NCBI GenBank assembly: GCA_035079385.1
Contig: JAVHKY010000012.1
Location: 2,710,501-2,774,500, forward strand
Origin: Aspidiotus rigidus
Lineage: Eukaryota; Arthropoda; Insecta; Hemiptera; Diaspididae
Direction: 5' to 3'
Length of the DNA: 64,000 nt
A program made the translations under genes and the position numbers. The notes beneath the pieces were generated by a model. It was not told the origin of the DNA. It did no database searches and was given only the letters and a program-made list of their open reading frames with translations. Below, piece after piece: positions 30,341 to 41,640 of this stretch (position 1 is the stretch's first letter; the number at the start of each line of letters is the position of its first letter).

Positions 30341-33053
30341 TTGCTAATAATGAAGAATATTTTTGCATTCGACCCGTCGACCCCGTATTGTGTTTTCATT
30401 AACGATTAATTTGTGATTTTATAAATACTTTTTCTAATTCAATACTGATCGTTATTCTGGCTGTTCATCCGCGGAGGCTATTCCAAATACATATTTCCTT
30501 AAGGTTCTAGACGGCGGTCGAATTATGCAACTTGTCCTTCTCGTCTTTTCTCAATTCTTCACCCGGCATTATCCTGACGTTTATTTTTATCGCGCTCTCG
30601 TATACACCACAATATTCTTACATAAATATCTAGAACATACGGTGTATCGACTTGTTCGCTATGTCTTACTAGTTTGCAATTTAACTAATTTTTCAGAAAG
30701 TACATCCCTTGCGAATGATGAAAAATGCTGCGAAAGCTCCTTTGAAGAAATAAGTGATGATTTCTCTCAAATACAAATATATATATCATCAATGGTTTAC
30801 ATCATTCTAAAATTTCACGTTAGAATTTTCGTCCAAAAATAGAATTATAATATTTTACACCGGACCATCTTAGTTGATTTGGAGTACATCAATGAAGATA
30901 CAAAAATCCAGTTATCATCAACAAACTCGCTTCATTTCGTCTCAATTACGTAGCGATTTGATGTCGCCGTATATAATCTTGTCGAATTTTATCAAAGACT
31001 CCGTCGAAGTAAAATTTGAGAATTTTTGGTGTGAATGACTGAGCTCTTCTGTAACTAAGCATGGGTCATTTTTCACAAATCGAATTTTTTCGCGTTACAC
31101 TGAGATACAAATATATCTCACTAAAATGAAGAAATGTGTGCCAGACGACAGCGACGTTAGAATTTTCGTGAATTTTAATATCCACCTACGTCTGTTTAAT
31201 TAGTTCTAAAAATATCATGAAATTAATATGTAACGTTCGGACCGCTTTTAAAACGTTATCACGAACTTTTTATGCCTACGAGCCTACCATCGACTTTCAT
31301 CATAAACTCATTATACGATGATACAGGGAAAAGAACTCGGTGCGGATGAACGGACTTTTAACATTAAAAAACTTTATAAGTAATTATGTGACGAGTAATA
31401 ATTGAAATTCTTAGGTTCTTGAATTGTCTCGGCGTATTATACCGTAAGTTACAAGATAACTTATATCATTTCAAATTCCGATTAACGCGAAACCTGACAG
31501 TTTACAATAATGGTGATGGTCGTGATATTCTATAAAGAGAGAAGGATAGAATGAAGCGAATTAATTCTTCAAACTCGTTTTTATATTTTAAGCTTATATG
31601 TGAGAAATTTCGAGTTGAGAAATAGCGTGCTATTAAAGGACGCAATGAAAATGAAGAGAAAACTGAAAAAGAAAAAATGAGAGAGAAAAGAGGAAGAAGT
31701 AAGAGCAGAGAGCTTGGCTCGCTTTTTCAATGAAAAATAGAACACGTAGAGTAAGTTATAAAGTGAAGCTACGAGGTACGAACAACAAAGGTGCCCGTGT
31801 CAAGGCGGACATCGTAACAAGTTAATTATCTGTCGGAATAATGAAAGAACGAAAGACGCTGAAGAACAACATTGTGGGCGCAGGTGTAAATTAACCATGA
31901 TGTTATTATTATTATTATTCGAATTTAATTACGCTGCCTTAATAGAATGAATGAAGCGGAATAACGAATCAATCAAACCGAGAAAGTGTCTCAAATATAG
32001 ACTATTATTAACACGAATATGCGGAACCAAACGCACAAGTGTAGCAATGTCTGTATTAATAAGAACCGACCATCTTCAATACGCTTTTTCTGTTTCCTCG
32101 ACTCTCTTTCTAGGCTCCTTCGCTCATTCTTTCGACGAACAGAAGCGTCGATAATCATTATAACATGAAATAGGTTTTGGTGCGGTGTCTTGGGGTTTGA
32201 ATTACATACATACAAATTTCAATCTTTTTCTTCTCCGTGTCTCAAGTATGGGAATCTGGCGATTTAAATGATGTAAATATGTGGACCGTTCACTTCAACG
32301 TCTCTGTTCTCACTTATGAAAGAATGATTTGAAAGCGAAAGGATTCTATAAATTCATTGCCTGAATGTGAATATCTATTTATAGGGGTCCTTGATGAAAA
32401 CTATTTGTATGTTTACCATCCATTGCTTGGCAGTTTTCGAAATATGACGGAACATCGAGCACGGATTAATGCCCTGCTGGTTTCAAGAGGCAAATTGACC
32501 CGCCAGTGATAAGAGGCGCCCGCCGGTTTTAAGGGAAAACTTCTTACTCACCTTTTTCAGAGGATCCAGCCAAATCTTTGAATTTTGGTAGCCGATGACT
32601 ACCTTCCTAAAATGGGGGGGGGGGGGACGTGAGATTCCGTCACGCCGCGCCGCAATCTTGGTAACTGCGCTACTCACAGAGAAGTTTGGCAGGCGTAATT
32701 CATATTAGGGAGTAGAACGGTTGATGGTATCATGTTCCGAGCTACGACATGCCGACAACACACAATCGGAACTGCGAACTTTTTGTTGATTCAGTGTTCT
32801 TATAATTCGGACTTAGTAGTTGGCGAATAAACTGTCAAGACTTAATTATGTTTTCATAATGAAGTCAGGAATAATATGTGTATATATTACGCTGTACGGG
32901 AACAAAGTAAGCGATTTCTGAACGAGTGCTATGGCTACCCGAGCCGCAACGGGGCTGCCTTGCAGCGCGAGTTGAGGTCACGGTATAACAGCTTAGTAAG
33001 ATAAGATTGAAATCGTAGTAAAATGGTTAACCATGACAGATTATGTTTGTTGC
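30341..33053. other. No gene recognised
   Basis: AT-rich. The longest frame (30525-30842, plus, 105 codons) has no recognisable domain. A TTA microsatellite lies at about 31902-31920 and a run of about 14 G at 32615-32628. Nothing else supported. Confidence 0.5.
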
Positions 33054-33084
33054 CTGATGATGAAAGCTCGTTTCTTTCCGAAAC
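33054..33084 (+). ncRNA. Hammerhead-ribozyme core motif
   Basis: CTGATGA, then TGAAAGCTCG and TTTCTTTCC (GAAAG can pair with CTTTC as stem II), then GAAACCGG. Both conserved boxes are intact. It lies about 1 kb upstream of PLE-E on the same strand, but I could not tie it to that element's terminal repeat. The partner strand of stems I and III was not resolved by eye. Confidence 0.5.
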
Positions 33085-33439
33085 CGGTAGCAATATTGAA
33101 TTCTGTTACGTGTCTGTACATTCTTCTTCTCCCCCCCCCCCCTATTGCTTAATCTAATGGCTCGTACATTCGAAGACTCCATACAAGTCATTTTAATCTT
33201 CCTCCATATATTTGTACGGGTATGCGCCGAAAAGCCATCACTTCTATAACCTTCAACAGTTCCAAGGGTTTACTGCTATCCATCGCCGTTACAGGAGGAG
33301 TAAACTCCATCAAGTGACTCCCAGTGCTGGTGTCACGTCCTAAGGCAAAGATTAATGGCTAATAATATTAAAATTGAATTTTTGGGCTGTCAGAGAGACT
33401 AGAAGTGGATTGGTACCCGAAACGAGTCTTTGACGTGGA

Positions 33440-33690
33440 CGTATCTAGAACAAACGTAAAACAAGTTACTCGAACAACGATACGTTACGTATATCGTCTT
33501 TCATCGTCAGGCCTCGTTTTTCGAGAATCCCTTTTCACCACGTTCACTGTTCGTGAGACCTCCTTAGGGCTGATCAGTCCAATCTGTGATCCAACAAACC
33601 GGCCGCAGTTGGAGCAGGGAATGGGTGCCTGTCTGGGTTCCATAGCCTTGGGTTTCTGTCGACAACTGAAGGTTCCAATTTCCACGGTTT
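33440..33690 (-). pseudogene. Possible zinc-finger tail of a non-LTR element
   Basis: Minus-strand frame 33685-33485 contains PIPCSNCGRFVGSQIGLISP, which resembles the C-x2-C-...-IGL-x-SH finger seen near the C-terminus of some Jockey-superfamily ORFs, with the expected histidine replaced by proline. No RT is adjacent. This rests on a single motif and could be chance. Confidence 0.25.
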
Positions 33691-34039
33691 TCCGGGTGTT
33701 TCTGTCTCTATTTCTCGTTGTGTCTTCCTTGAATTAACTGGAGAGGCTCCAAGAAAGTTCAAAATAATCATTTTTCGGCCTTAGAACCCTTAGTTGGCTC
33801 CTTAATAGTATATATATGGAAGTAAAGCCGTTTCCAAGAGTTGGAGCTAAAACTAAGAGCTGAAAAGAAGAAGCAATGAGGCTCCAGAAAAATGGGATCC
33901 TTTGGCTTCTCTGGAGTTGTTGGATTCCATACTTTACTTGAAGAGCTTCTGAATACGGGTGCCTGGGATACCCAGTGCGATGAGAAACAGAAAATCAAAT
34001 TCTGCGTGAGCCGCCTCCCAGAAGAAACAATTTGTTAAT

Positions 34040-35900
34040 CATGACCAAAGACATCAAACGACGACGCGAAATTAAAATTGGGCCTGGGGTCAATTCTCAG
34101 AAAGCTTGTGCTGCCTTTGTTCGTCAACCCCCCTCCCTCGGATAAATGATCTTGCTTTCGAGGTGATTTAGAGGATTAAGAGGAAGGTCAGGGAGGAGGG
34201 CTTAACCATTACTAAGGCTGATAATGGGAATGCCATTGTAGTTATGGAGAAGTCCTCTTATGTCTCCAAGGTCTATGACGTTCTCGACCAGTGTGGCGCC
34301 AAGGTAAATGTGGATTTTAACTTTCCAAATCACGTTAAAGAAGTTAGACGTGTTATAAACAATGGCGAATTTATTATCAAAACCCCTTCGCCTAAAAGAT
34401 TTCTCCTTGAGCCCATCCCTGTGCCGCCTTTATTGTACGGGCTGCCTAAGGTTCATAAGAAGGACACTCCGATGCGGCCGGTCGTTTCCTTTGTGTCTTC
34501 GCCCACGTACTTCTTGGCAAAATTTTTGGATCGTTGGTTTAAATCTAGAGTAGAATTTGAGTCAACCTACTCCGTGAAGAAATCGGTCTCTCTGGCTGAT
34601 AAGCTCAAAGATGACATTCTTCCGCCTGATTCTACCCTATGCTCTTTTGACGTAGTCGGCTTATTTCCGAGTATCCCTGGAGCTACTGCCATGCAGCATA
34701 TGGGAGACCTCTTGGTACAATCTAATATCTCTGTCACGAAGAACTGGCAGAATTTTTCAACCTACTCAATATTTGTTGGTCTTACAATTTTTGCAAATTT
34801 GAAGGGAAATTTTTCGAATTTCCAGAGGAGGTAGGTATCCCTATTGGCTCTCCTTTGGGTTCCCTCATTTCGGAGGTTTTCATGTCTAAATTTGAGCTCG
34901 ATCTTTTTTCCTCTGGTCAGGGGCTTTTGGGTCATATACATTATTGGCACAGGTATGTTGATGATGTGTTGTGCATGTGGACCGGTCACCGAGATCTCCT
35001 TTTGGAGTTTCTTAGGTATCTCAACAGTTTGTATCCCTCCATGAAATTCACGTTGGAAGTAGGCGGTTCATCTATAAATTTTTTGGTCCTTACTATCTCT
35101 AATAGAGAAGGTGTCCATGAATTCACCATATATAGAAAAGATACCTCGACCGATATTACCGTCCACGGCAGATCTTTCTGCCGTGTTGCCCACCAAATTG
35201 CCGGTTTTAATAGTTATATCCACCGGTTGACTAGTATTCCATTGGGTCACCTCGCTTTTCAACAGGAGCTTTTGACTATAAAGCACTTGGCCAGAGTGAA
35301 TGAGGTCAGCTTAGATATTGACTTGATGGTCCAAGGAAAATTGACTCGGAAAAGCCTTGATTCCACTACCTCCCTCCCCCGCAATCCGGCGTCAAATAGT
35401 AGAAAAGGTTGGATTAGGCTCCCCTTTTTAGAAAAATTCTCTTCCCAGTTTGGTCGTGTCCTCCGTCCATTTGGGTTTCGCCCAGAGTATTACAATCTTA
35501 ACACAGTAAAAAGTCTGTTCGTTAAGCTGAAGGACCTCATCCCACTGGTCGAAAGAAGTGGGGTTTACAAAATGGAGTGTAATGACTGTAATGGAATCTA
35601 CATAGGTGAGACTGGACGTCAGCTCAAAATATAATAGATGAGCATAGGAAGGCGTGGGAAAAGAAGAAATTGGGTGATTCGGCATTGGCGGACCATCTTA
35701 TTACCACTGGCCATAGTTTCAAAGAGGGATCCGAGTCCCTCCTCCATAGAGAGTCCTCGGTTTTCAAACGTACCGCGTTAGAACATATTGAAATTATTCG
35801 TCATTTGAATAACGACAACCTAAATGTGCTCAACAGGTATCGTACATACCTGATGAGGGGTTGATTGAACTAGTTTATGAGTATGATTCACATTGTGATG
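34040..35900 (+). pseudogene. Penelope-like retroelement (PLE-E), nearly complete RT plus GIY-YIG
   Basis: The best-preserved PLE here. The N-terminal region (about 34062-34240) leads into KADNGNAIVVMEKSSYVSK, then LLEPIPVPPLLYGLPKVHKK, DVVGLFPSIPG (palm motif A region), IPIGSPLGSLISEVFMSKF, and HYWHRYVDDVLCMW with an intact YVDD at 34954-34965. After this come INFLVLTIS, YRKDTSTDITVHGRSF, the linker KSLDSTTSLPRNPA, and the endonuclease start KMECNDCNGIYIGETGRQL (GIY-YIG box, about 35570-35630). The C-terminal half, GDSALADHLITTGHSF, is in another frame from 35670. At least two frameshifts (about 34750 and 35630) inactivate it. PLE RTs are relatives of telomerase RT; GIY-YIG provides the nick. 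Same subfamily as PLE-A and PLE-B. The true 5' end is not defined. Confidence 0.95.
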
Positions 35901-35978
35901 ACTCGCTCGTTCAGTCATGATTTCCTCGGTAGTATTTGTTGCCGGCCGGTGTTGGTTCGGTTGCTTTCATGTCACCCG

Positions 35979-36005
35979 TTGACAATGGTTTTTTAATCGA
36001 AAGCG
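35979..36005 (+). ncRNA. Hammerhead-like motif, degenerate, 3' of PLE-E
   Basis: TTGACAATGG, TTTTTTAATC and GAAAGCGC about 110 bp after the PLE-E coding end. Its position and the spacing to GAAAG match the motifs at 3351 (after PLE-A) and 62511, so it is probably the same terminal feature in a decayed state. The first core box is mutated. Confidence 0.35.
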
Positions 36006-36173
36006 CTCCGGTGTATTTTGTATTTCTGTGGCTTTAATTAAATTACTCCGTCTGTTTTACTCCTTTGATTATGTCGTCGTTTGTTGCTCTTTAAACTATT
36101 TAAAACCTTTTTCTTTCTATTCGAGTTTGTCATTTTACGAATATTACGTCCTTTTTCTCCCGACCACTCTTCT

Positions 36174-36450
36174 TGTTGAACGAAAGATCAGCTGATCGCG
36201 ATGAAGCGGCGCGCGCGACGAGACTTACGTCTCTGACAGCGCGAATTCGCCATGTTCTGAATTTCTCGGATCGCGCGATGCGGCTATAAAAAGCCGTCAA
36301 ACTAGAGCATTGATGTAGTTTTAGTTAGTTCGAGTATTGGCAAGCTGGTCACGCGGCCAGCATTTCACCCTCAACATTTGCGGTAGTGATGACTTCGACG
36401 TCCAGATTCGACTGTGTTTCTCATAATCAATCAAATATAACAGTGGTAAT
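36174..36450 (+). repeat. Possible Gypsy-type LTR (solo or relic)
   Basis: A GC-richer block beginning TGTTGAACGAAAGATCAGC, with TATAAAAA at 36285-36292 and a downstream stretch TGATGTAGTTTTAGTTAG typical of insect Gypsy LTR promoters. It may end near ATATAACA (about 36440). There is no matching second LTR in the window. The adjacent gag fragment reads on the opposite strand, so the two may not belong together. Confidence 0.4.
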
Positions 36451-36714
36451 GTGAACTTTACTGGTCCAACAATTTCTCTGGTACAAACGTGAGTGTATCC
36501 CTCAATCGGCCGTTGACTGCTGATGATTGATAAGTTGAGTGGTGTGTTGCAAACGATTCACGGACAAGTGTTGTTAGCTACAGGATCAATAAGTCCAATG
36601 GTACAATTGTCGTTCACAAAGCGCGTTCGGTAGGCATTGCTTGTGATGAGAACGCACTTTAGGTGGTCTTTGGTGCATTTTCAGAAGTGGCAGAAGTTTT
36701 AGCGTTGATTTTGA

Positions 36715-37165
36715 TAGGGCAACTCCGTATGTGCCCGGATTGACGACATTTGAAACAAATTGAGGCTACCTCTAGCTGTCTGGACTGATTTCTTGGCCTG
36801 TTGTTCACTGAGATTCTATTTATTGGCTTGATGAGGAAGTTTTGATGTTCTATCTTCAGATTTAGGTTTTTTTGTCGGTTGTACGGAGGAGATGTAATTT
36901 TTCAAACAAGCACTCCTCAGAAGTTTCATATTATTTACTTCCACGATCACAGTTAGAGACGAAGTGGTTTGGTTTGAAGGTCTTCCGCAGAGCGGTTGTC
37001 AATATGTTTCCCATGTTGTCAGGAACTCGTTGAGGGTTTCATACCAGAGTCTCGCTGATCCTTTGAGTAGTGCTTGCATATAGCAAATGATTGAAGTTTC
37101 GTTCCACCTGTGGATCACGGGGGAGGATCCATCAGTTGCTGTATTTTCTCTCCTTAGGATAAAAA
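36715..37165 (-). pseudogene. Gag fragment with CCHC zinc knuckle (LTR retrotransposon)
   Basis: Minus strand. A capsid-type segment (WNETSIICYMQALLKGSARL, then WYETLNEFLTTWETY, about 37110-37000) resembles the Gypsy gag 'retrotransposon gag' domain. After a degenerate stretch comes a complete zinc knuckle, CFKCRQSGHIRSCP, at 36757-36719 (C-x2-C-x4-H-x4-C). Stops and frame changes separate the parts. In active elements gag forms the particle and the knuckle binds RNA. No protease or pol was found downstream, only the LTR-like block at 36174-36450 in the opposite orientation. Confidence 0.75.
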
Positions 37166-40100
37166 AGGGGAAATAATTTCGCGTTTTAAGGCAGTACGTG
37201 TGTGCACGGTCTTTTGACGTTATAATGGTATCAAGCTTGATGTGTCGTTATTTGGATGAGCGTCTCTTGAGATGAATGGTGCGTCGCTAGACCTCGTACA
37301 AGGCGGTAGCTGTGTAGAGGACGATTGAGGTGAAGTCGAGTTTAAATTCACTGTTTTGTCATATTTTTCCAATATTTTCGATCACTGTTTTGAAACAAGT
37401 ATTAGAGTTGAAACCGTTTCTTTTTTAGAAGTTAGTTAAATATTTTATTATTTTACCGCGATGTCAATGATTCAACAATGAGCATCAACATTGCGGTCAA
37501 TTTTCTCGGCTATTAACAAACCGTTTTGTTCTGTATCCGGCGAAACGGAATGCGATGGAACAGGAATACGCCAGCCACAGCAATAGGCGCTGTACACTGC
37601 AGCTAGTGATGATTGAAATGAGACAACCGAACACAGTGGTACAAATACTATTCGTTGCCACAGAATGAAGATTCGACGCGGCTGTCATCTCGAAAATAAA
37701 GATGTTCTGTGAAAATGAGCCGCATTACAATTCGGCCTCAACAACTATATAATTTTGATTGATTTGTCTATAACCTGTCCTAAAAAGAACGAGAAGGAAA
37801 AGAAAAATCAAATAAAATAGAATAATGCGTGTATGGAAGACGAAGAGGCCTTAAGCGAAAGCAAAAAATGAAAGACAAAGAAACTACATGGGCCCACTCG
37901 TTGAAAATGATTCCTAAATACATCACGTCATGAGAATTGAGCTGTACAATTGTCGAACAGCAAGCATGATACCTCCGGGCATTATAGCGAGCACTCATTT
38001 ATAGATTAACTGCGGATTTTCCCGACACATTATGCGGCGATAGCGAGAATTGCAGAAGATGAAGATGAATATTCTTTGGAAATGCCAAGCTTGTCGGGCG
38101 GTTTACGCTCTTCATTCTTCGTGATGCGAGAAGTATATATGAAAATTGTTAATGGCTGTTGAAGAAAATATAGAGATTTAATGGGGAAGTTCGGTATACA
38201 TCAAAATATAGGTGGTGTAACCCAACTTTTGTTGTTCTTATCCATGTTCATTTCTTGGCAATTGAAGAGGTGACAATCTGAAAATAATTTGGAAATTGTA
38301 CTTAGATCTAATCTTCTTCTCAAATATTTCGACTTCGAATAGGCCACACACGCGTTACTCACTCTCACCTCATCCAAGCTGACTTATCACACCCACCTCC
38401 CCACAATGTGCTCGAGTTCTTCCATCTATTCTCATTCGAGCCTCCTTGAACATCCTAACCTCCCTCACCTATCAAAGCCTTGAAGAAACCATTCTGACTC
38501 CTCTACTGTCGTCCTCCAGTACTTCAGATTGAATCACTTTCACTACAATCTAATTAATCTTTCGACTTTGGAATTTTGAGAGTTTTGAATTTCAAACTGT
38601 ATATTCGTGGAGCGCGTTCTTCTATATTTCGCCCTTTCCCCTTTCCATTACCTTATTACTTGTACAATTTCAACTCGAGCTGTGTATTCGACGAGGGGAC
38701 TCGTAAGAATCTCTTCTCTTTTGGGATATATATATATATGAATTGAGGAATGAGACTTGGATAAATTGAGGCTGTATCGAGCAGATGCTTTCGAACCATA
38801 AATATAAGTGGAGAGGGAAGTTTCGGCTTGCGAGCTAAAGCACAGAAAGCTAAATCACGTAGAAGAATCCTCGGTTTTCTTTTGCTTTAGTTTTGAACTA
38901 TTTGTTAATCTAGAAAAATTAATATACGAAGAAAAGAAGATAGGAGACGCGTACATACGCCTACTAGGGGTGGCTGCGAGAGGAGACGAACTGAGAGAAG
39001 GTTACGAAAAGAAAACATAGAAGGATAAGGAATCGGAGTTACTCATCTAGAATGCGGGTTCGTGTTGAAATGATGAATAAAATCTATTGTGCTAACCAAT
39101 AATTTAAGATGTATCAATTTTCTCGTCGTGTTCCCTCGAGCATGAACGGAATATTCAATGATCGTACTAATTTGATGAACTATAACACATTGATATTTAT
39201 AATATACCAAATAGAAAATAACAACATAATTATATACAGTAAATATCTTACCTAGGAACGGATTGTTTATTTAGTTGAGTGATTTTTTTTTCTCCTCTCT
39301 TGTGGTCGAAGATTGATTTTTGAACATTATGCTCCGCAGGTAATTACTCAAACCATCTCGGTCCTAAGATTTGACGGTTGTTCAATTTTTACGATACCCG
39401 CGGTCAGTCGTTCATTATGACTAGTAAATGTGGCGCGGCGTAAATCTGGAAAGCAGACGAGTACGATAATATATATAATACATATATAATATGGTGAGGA
39501 ATGGTATACAGACACGACGCCGCGCCGCAATGTGCAATGGCAATTATAAACTCGAAACCCCTTAAACTTTTTCCAACTGTAATCTTTTAACTTGGATCGA
39601 ATCAAAATCAATTAAGTCGGCATGATAATCATACGAGGTGCAAAACGAACGCAGGTTTGATGAAATTTAACTCGCTATAATTAAGTATCAGAAGGTGGAA
39701 AGGTGTAGGTTTAATTTCCGGGCTGTCAAGTTCACATTACTACTTAAGTGTTCAACGTCTTTATTCACGGTATACGTCGAATTGTGGACGAAAATAGTGC
39801 CGGAGGGACCCTTTTCGTTGTTTTCAATCAGACAATGAAGCGTTTGGTGTCAACAAATGACTGATGATCATGGAAACCAGAACGAGGAGGACGAAGATGG
39901 AATAATAAAGAATGAAAACTAATCGAGTACGCGAAACAAGGATAAGACTCGACGGACGTACTTCTACCCTCTTCAGCCTTTTTATTGCTCTCGACAGACT
40001 TGGGCTTGTTTTCGCATTAGCATCGCTATTAATATCAACCTCGCTGAAAGTTGTTTTTGGAAAATGTTTCAAATTGTCGACGTCATGACGGGGAAATGAG

Positions 40101-41337
40101 AAGACTGCGTCCTTAGACAGTTTGAAGACTAATATTAACAACTATAAAGCCGGTGAGTGAAAAATAATAATTGATGGAATTTAAGGCACGTTACGACTAA
40201 AAAAAACACGATACAACTATCAAAAAATGTGATAGAAACGATTAAATACTTGTGATGTAGAAGTGCGCATGTATACGACGTTGAAGATTCTTCCCAAGCC
40301 AAATTTGAAGAAAGAATGAAATTTGTGGCACACGCTAATAGTACATTAATAATTTGCAGAATATGGAGCGGTTGCGCTGCAGGTGGCAATTCACAGAAGA
40401 AGGTGATAGTGTATTTTTCACTATAAAGATATACACATGAAGTCAGCTGTATCTCTTTTGAAATTAATTTCTATTAAAAAGTACAAAGAACAATAGTTGT
40501 AGCTGTTGAAAACTTCTTTTCAGGGAACCCAATTTTGAATTTTTTGCAAAACTTCCATCACCTTCTTGCCTCAATTCACCAACCAAAGAGCCCATCACTA
40601 GATAGCACAGCACTGGATGTATTTCGCGAGTGGCTGATAAAAACGAATGAAATAGATGGTGTAGTTCTGAGATTTAATACGTGACTCGGTGCAGGGAAAA
40701 TAAGAACACGGAGGGTTTCGTATCTTTAATCGTCTTACTCTCGCGAAAGCGACATAGGGCAAAATATCATGGAAAAATCAATGGCGTAAGTAGGAAGTGT
40801 TGAAGATATATCCCTCCAGTTATACAATTTTTTTTTCCACGCAGGGATGCAGTTGAGACGCAGAGAAAGGGAGAGAAAATTCTTCCGCCAGCGCGCACCG
40901 CGTATTCTCGGCCCCTCGTACGTAATCCTAAGCTAAGGCCACCTTGACCCTTCTGAAGACTGATGAGGAGACCATACATTTAAGTAGTCCTTCTACAGTG
41001 ACACCAAGAGCGGTTGCTGCATTTAAAAGTTATATTCCCTCAGCAAATTCCAAATGAGTAAATGACCAAAAACCAAAAGTGAAATTGTCAACGTAACTAT
41101 AAGTCACAACCTTGTCTGCGAGTAGTGGAGGTGGAGCAGCCTAATACTCGCTTCGCGACACTCCGTGAGAAAAAGGAAGAAAAGCAGGCAAAACGAACGA
41201 GAGAAAAAAATTAATTAATAAAAAAATAATCAAGACAAAAAGAAACAGCAGAATGAACAGAAAATACAAGGGTGTGACTAGAAATTATGGTAACATACTT
41301 ATAATTATAGCAAAAGGAGAACAAACAAGGATAAGAC
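37166..41337. other. No gene recognised
   Basis: About 4.2 kb of AT-rich DNA. Open frames at 37780-37998, 38808-39020, 39824-40141, 40135-40389 and 40767-40979 show no recognisable domain and no sign of coding constraint. A short TA repeat lies at about 38727-38741, with others near 39467-39490. The rightmost part (about 41040-41337) may be the 3' end of element X. Confidence 0.5.
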
Positions 41338-41640
41338 TTACAAATAGTGCATTAAAATAATAGGTAGCATCTGCAGACCCGTCAGTCGAGTCTTATTGGC
41401 TACCGCTTGCCCACTGCTACTGGCTGACGAGGACAGTGGTGGTGAAGTTGGTCCTCCTTGTTGAAGCCTTTTCAGACTCTGGACTTCTTTGCGCATTCCC
41501 TCCGTGCTTTCCTTCAGCCGAGCATTTTTGGTCATGAGTGTATTCACATGGCTCCCCAGATTTACTTTTGCCACCTGTATTGTTGTCACATTCTTCAGCA
41601 CTACCTTGATCTCGGCTTCGCGCTCGATCCATATTATCAT
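41338..41640 (-). pseudogene. Element X, 3' coding piece (coiled-coil-like)
   Basis: Minus-strand frame ending at 41338. Its upstream limit is the satellite array. The readable part (EREAEIKVVLKNVTTIQVAK, then NTLMTKNARLKESTEG and RKEVQSLKRLQ) has heptad-like spacing and would form a coiled coil, followed by a Ser/Pro-rich tail (SPPLSSSASSS). I do not recognise the protein. The coding sequence meets the satellite at GGATGATAATATGGA, the same 15 bases that occur at the other junction near 49213. I infer this is the 3' side of the reading frame whose 5' side lies at 49213-50220. Confidence 0.5.
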
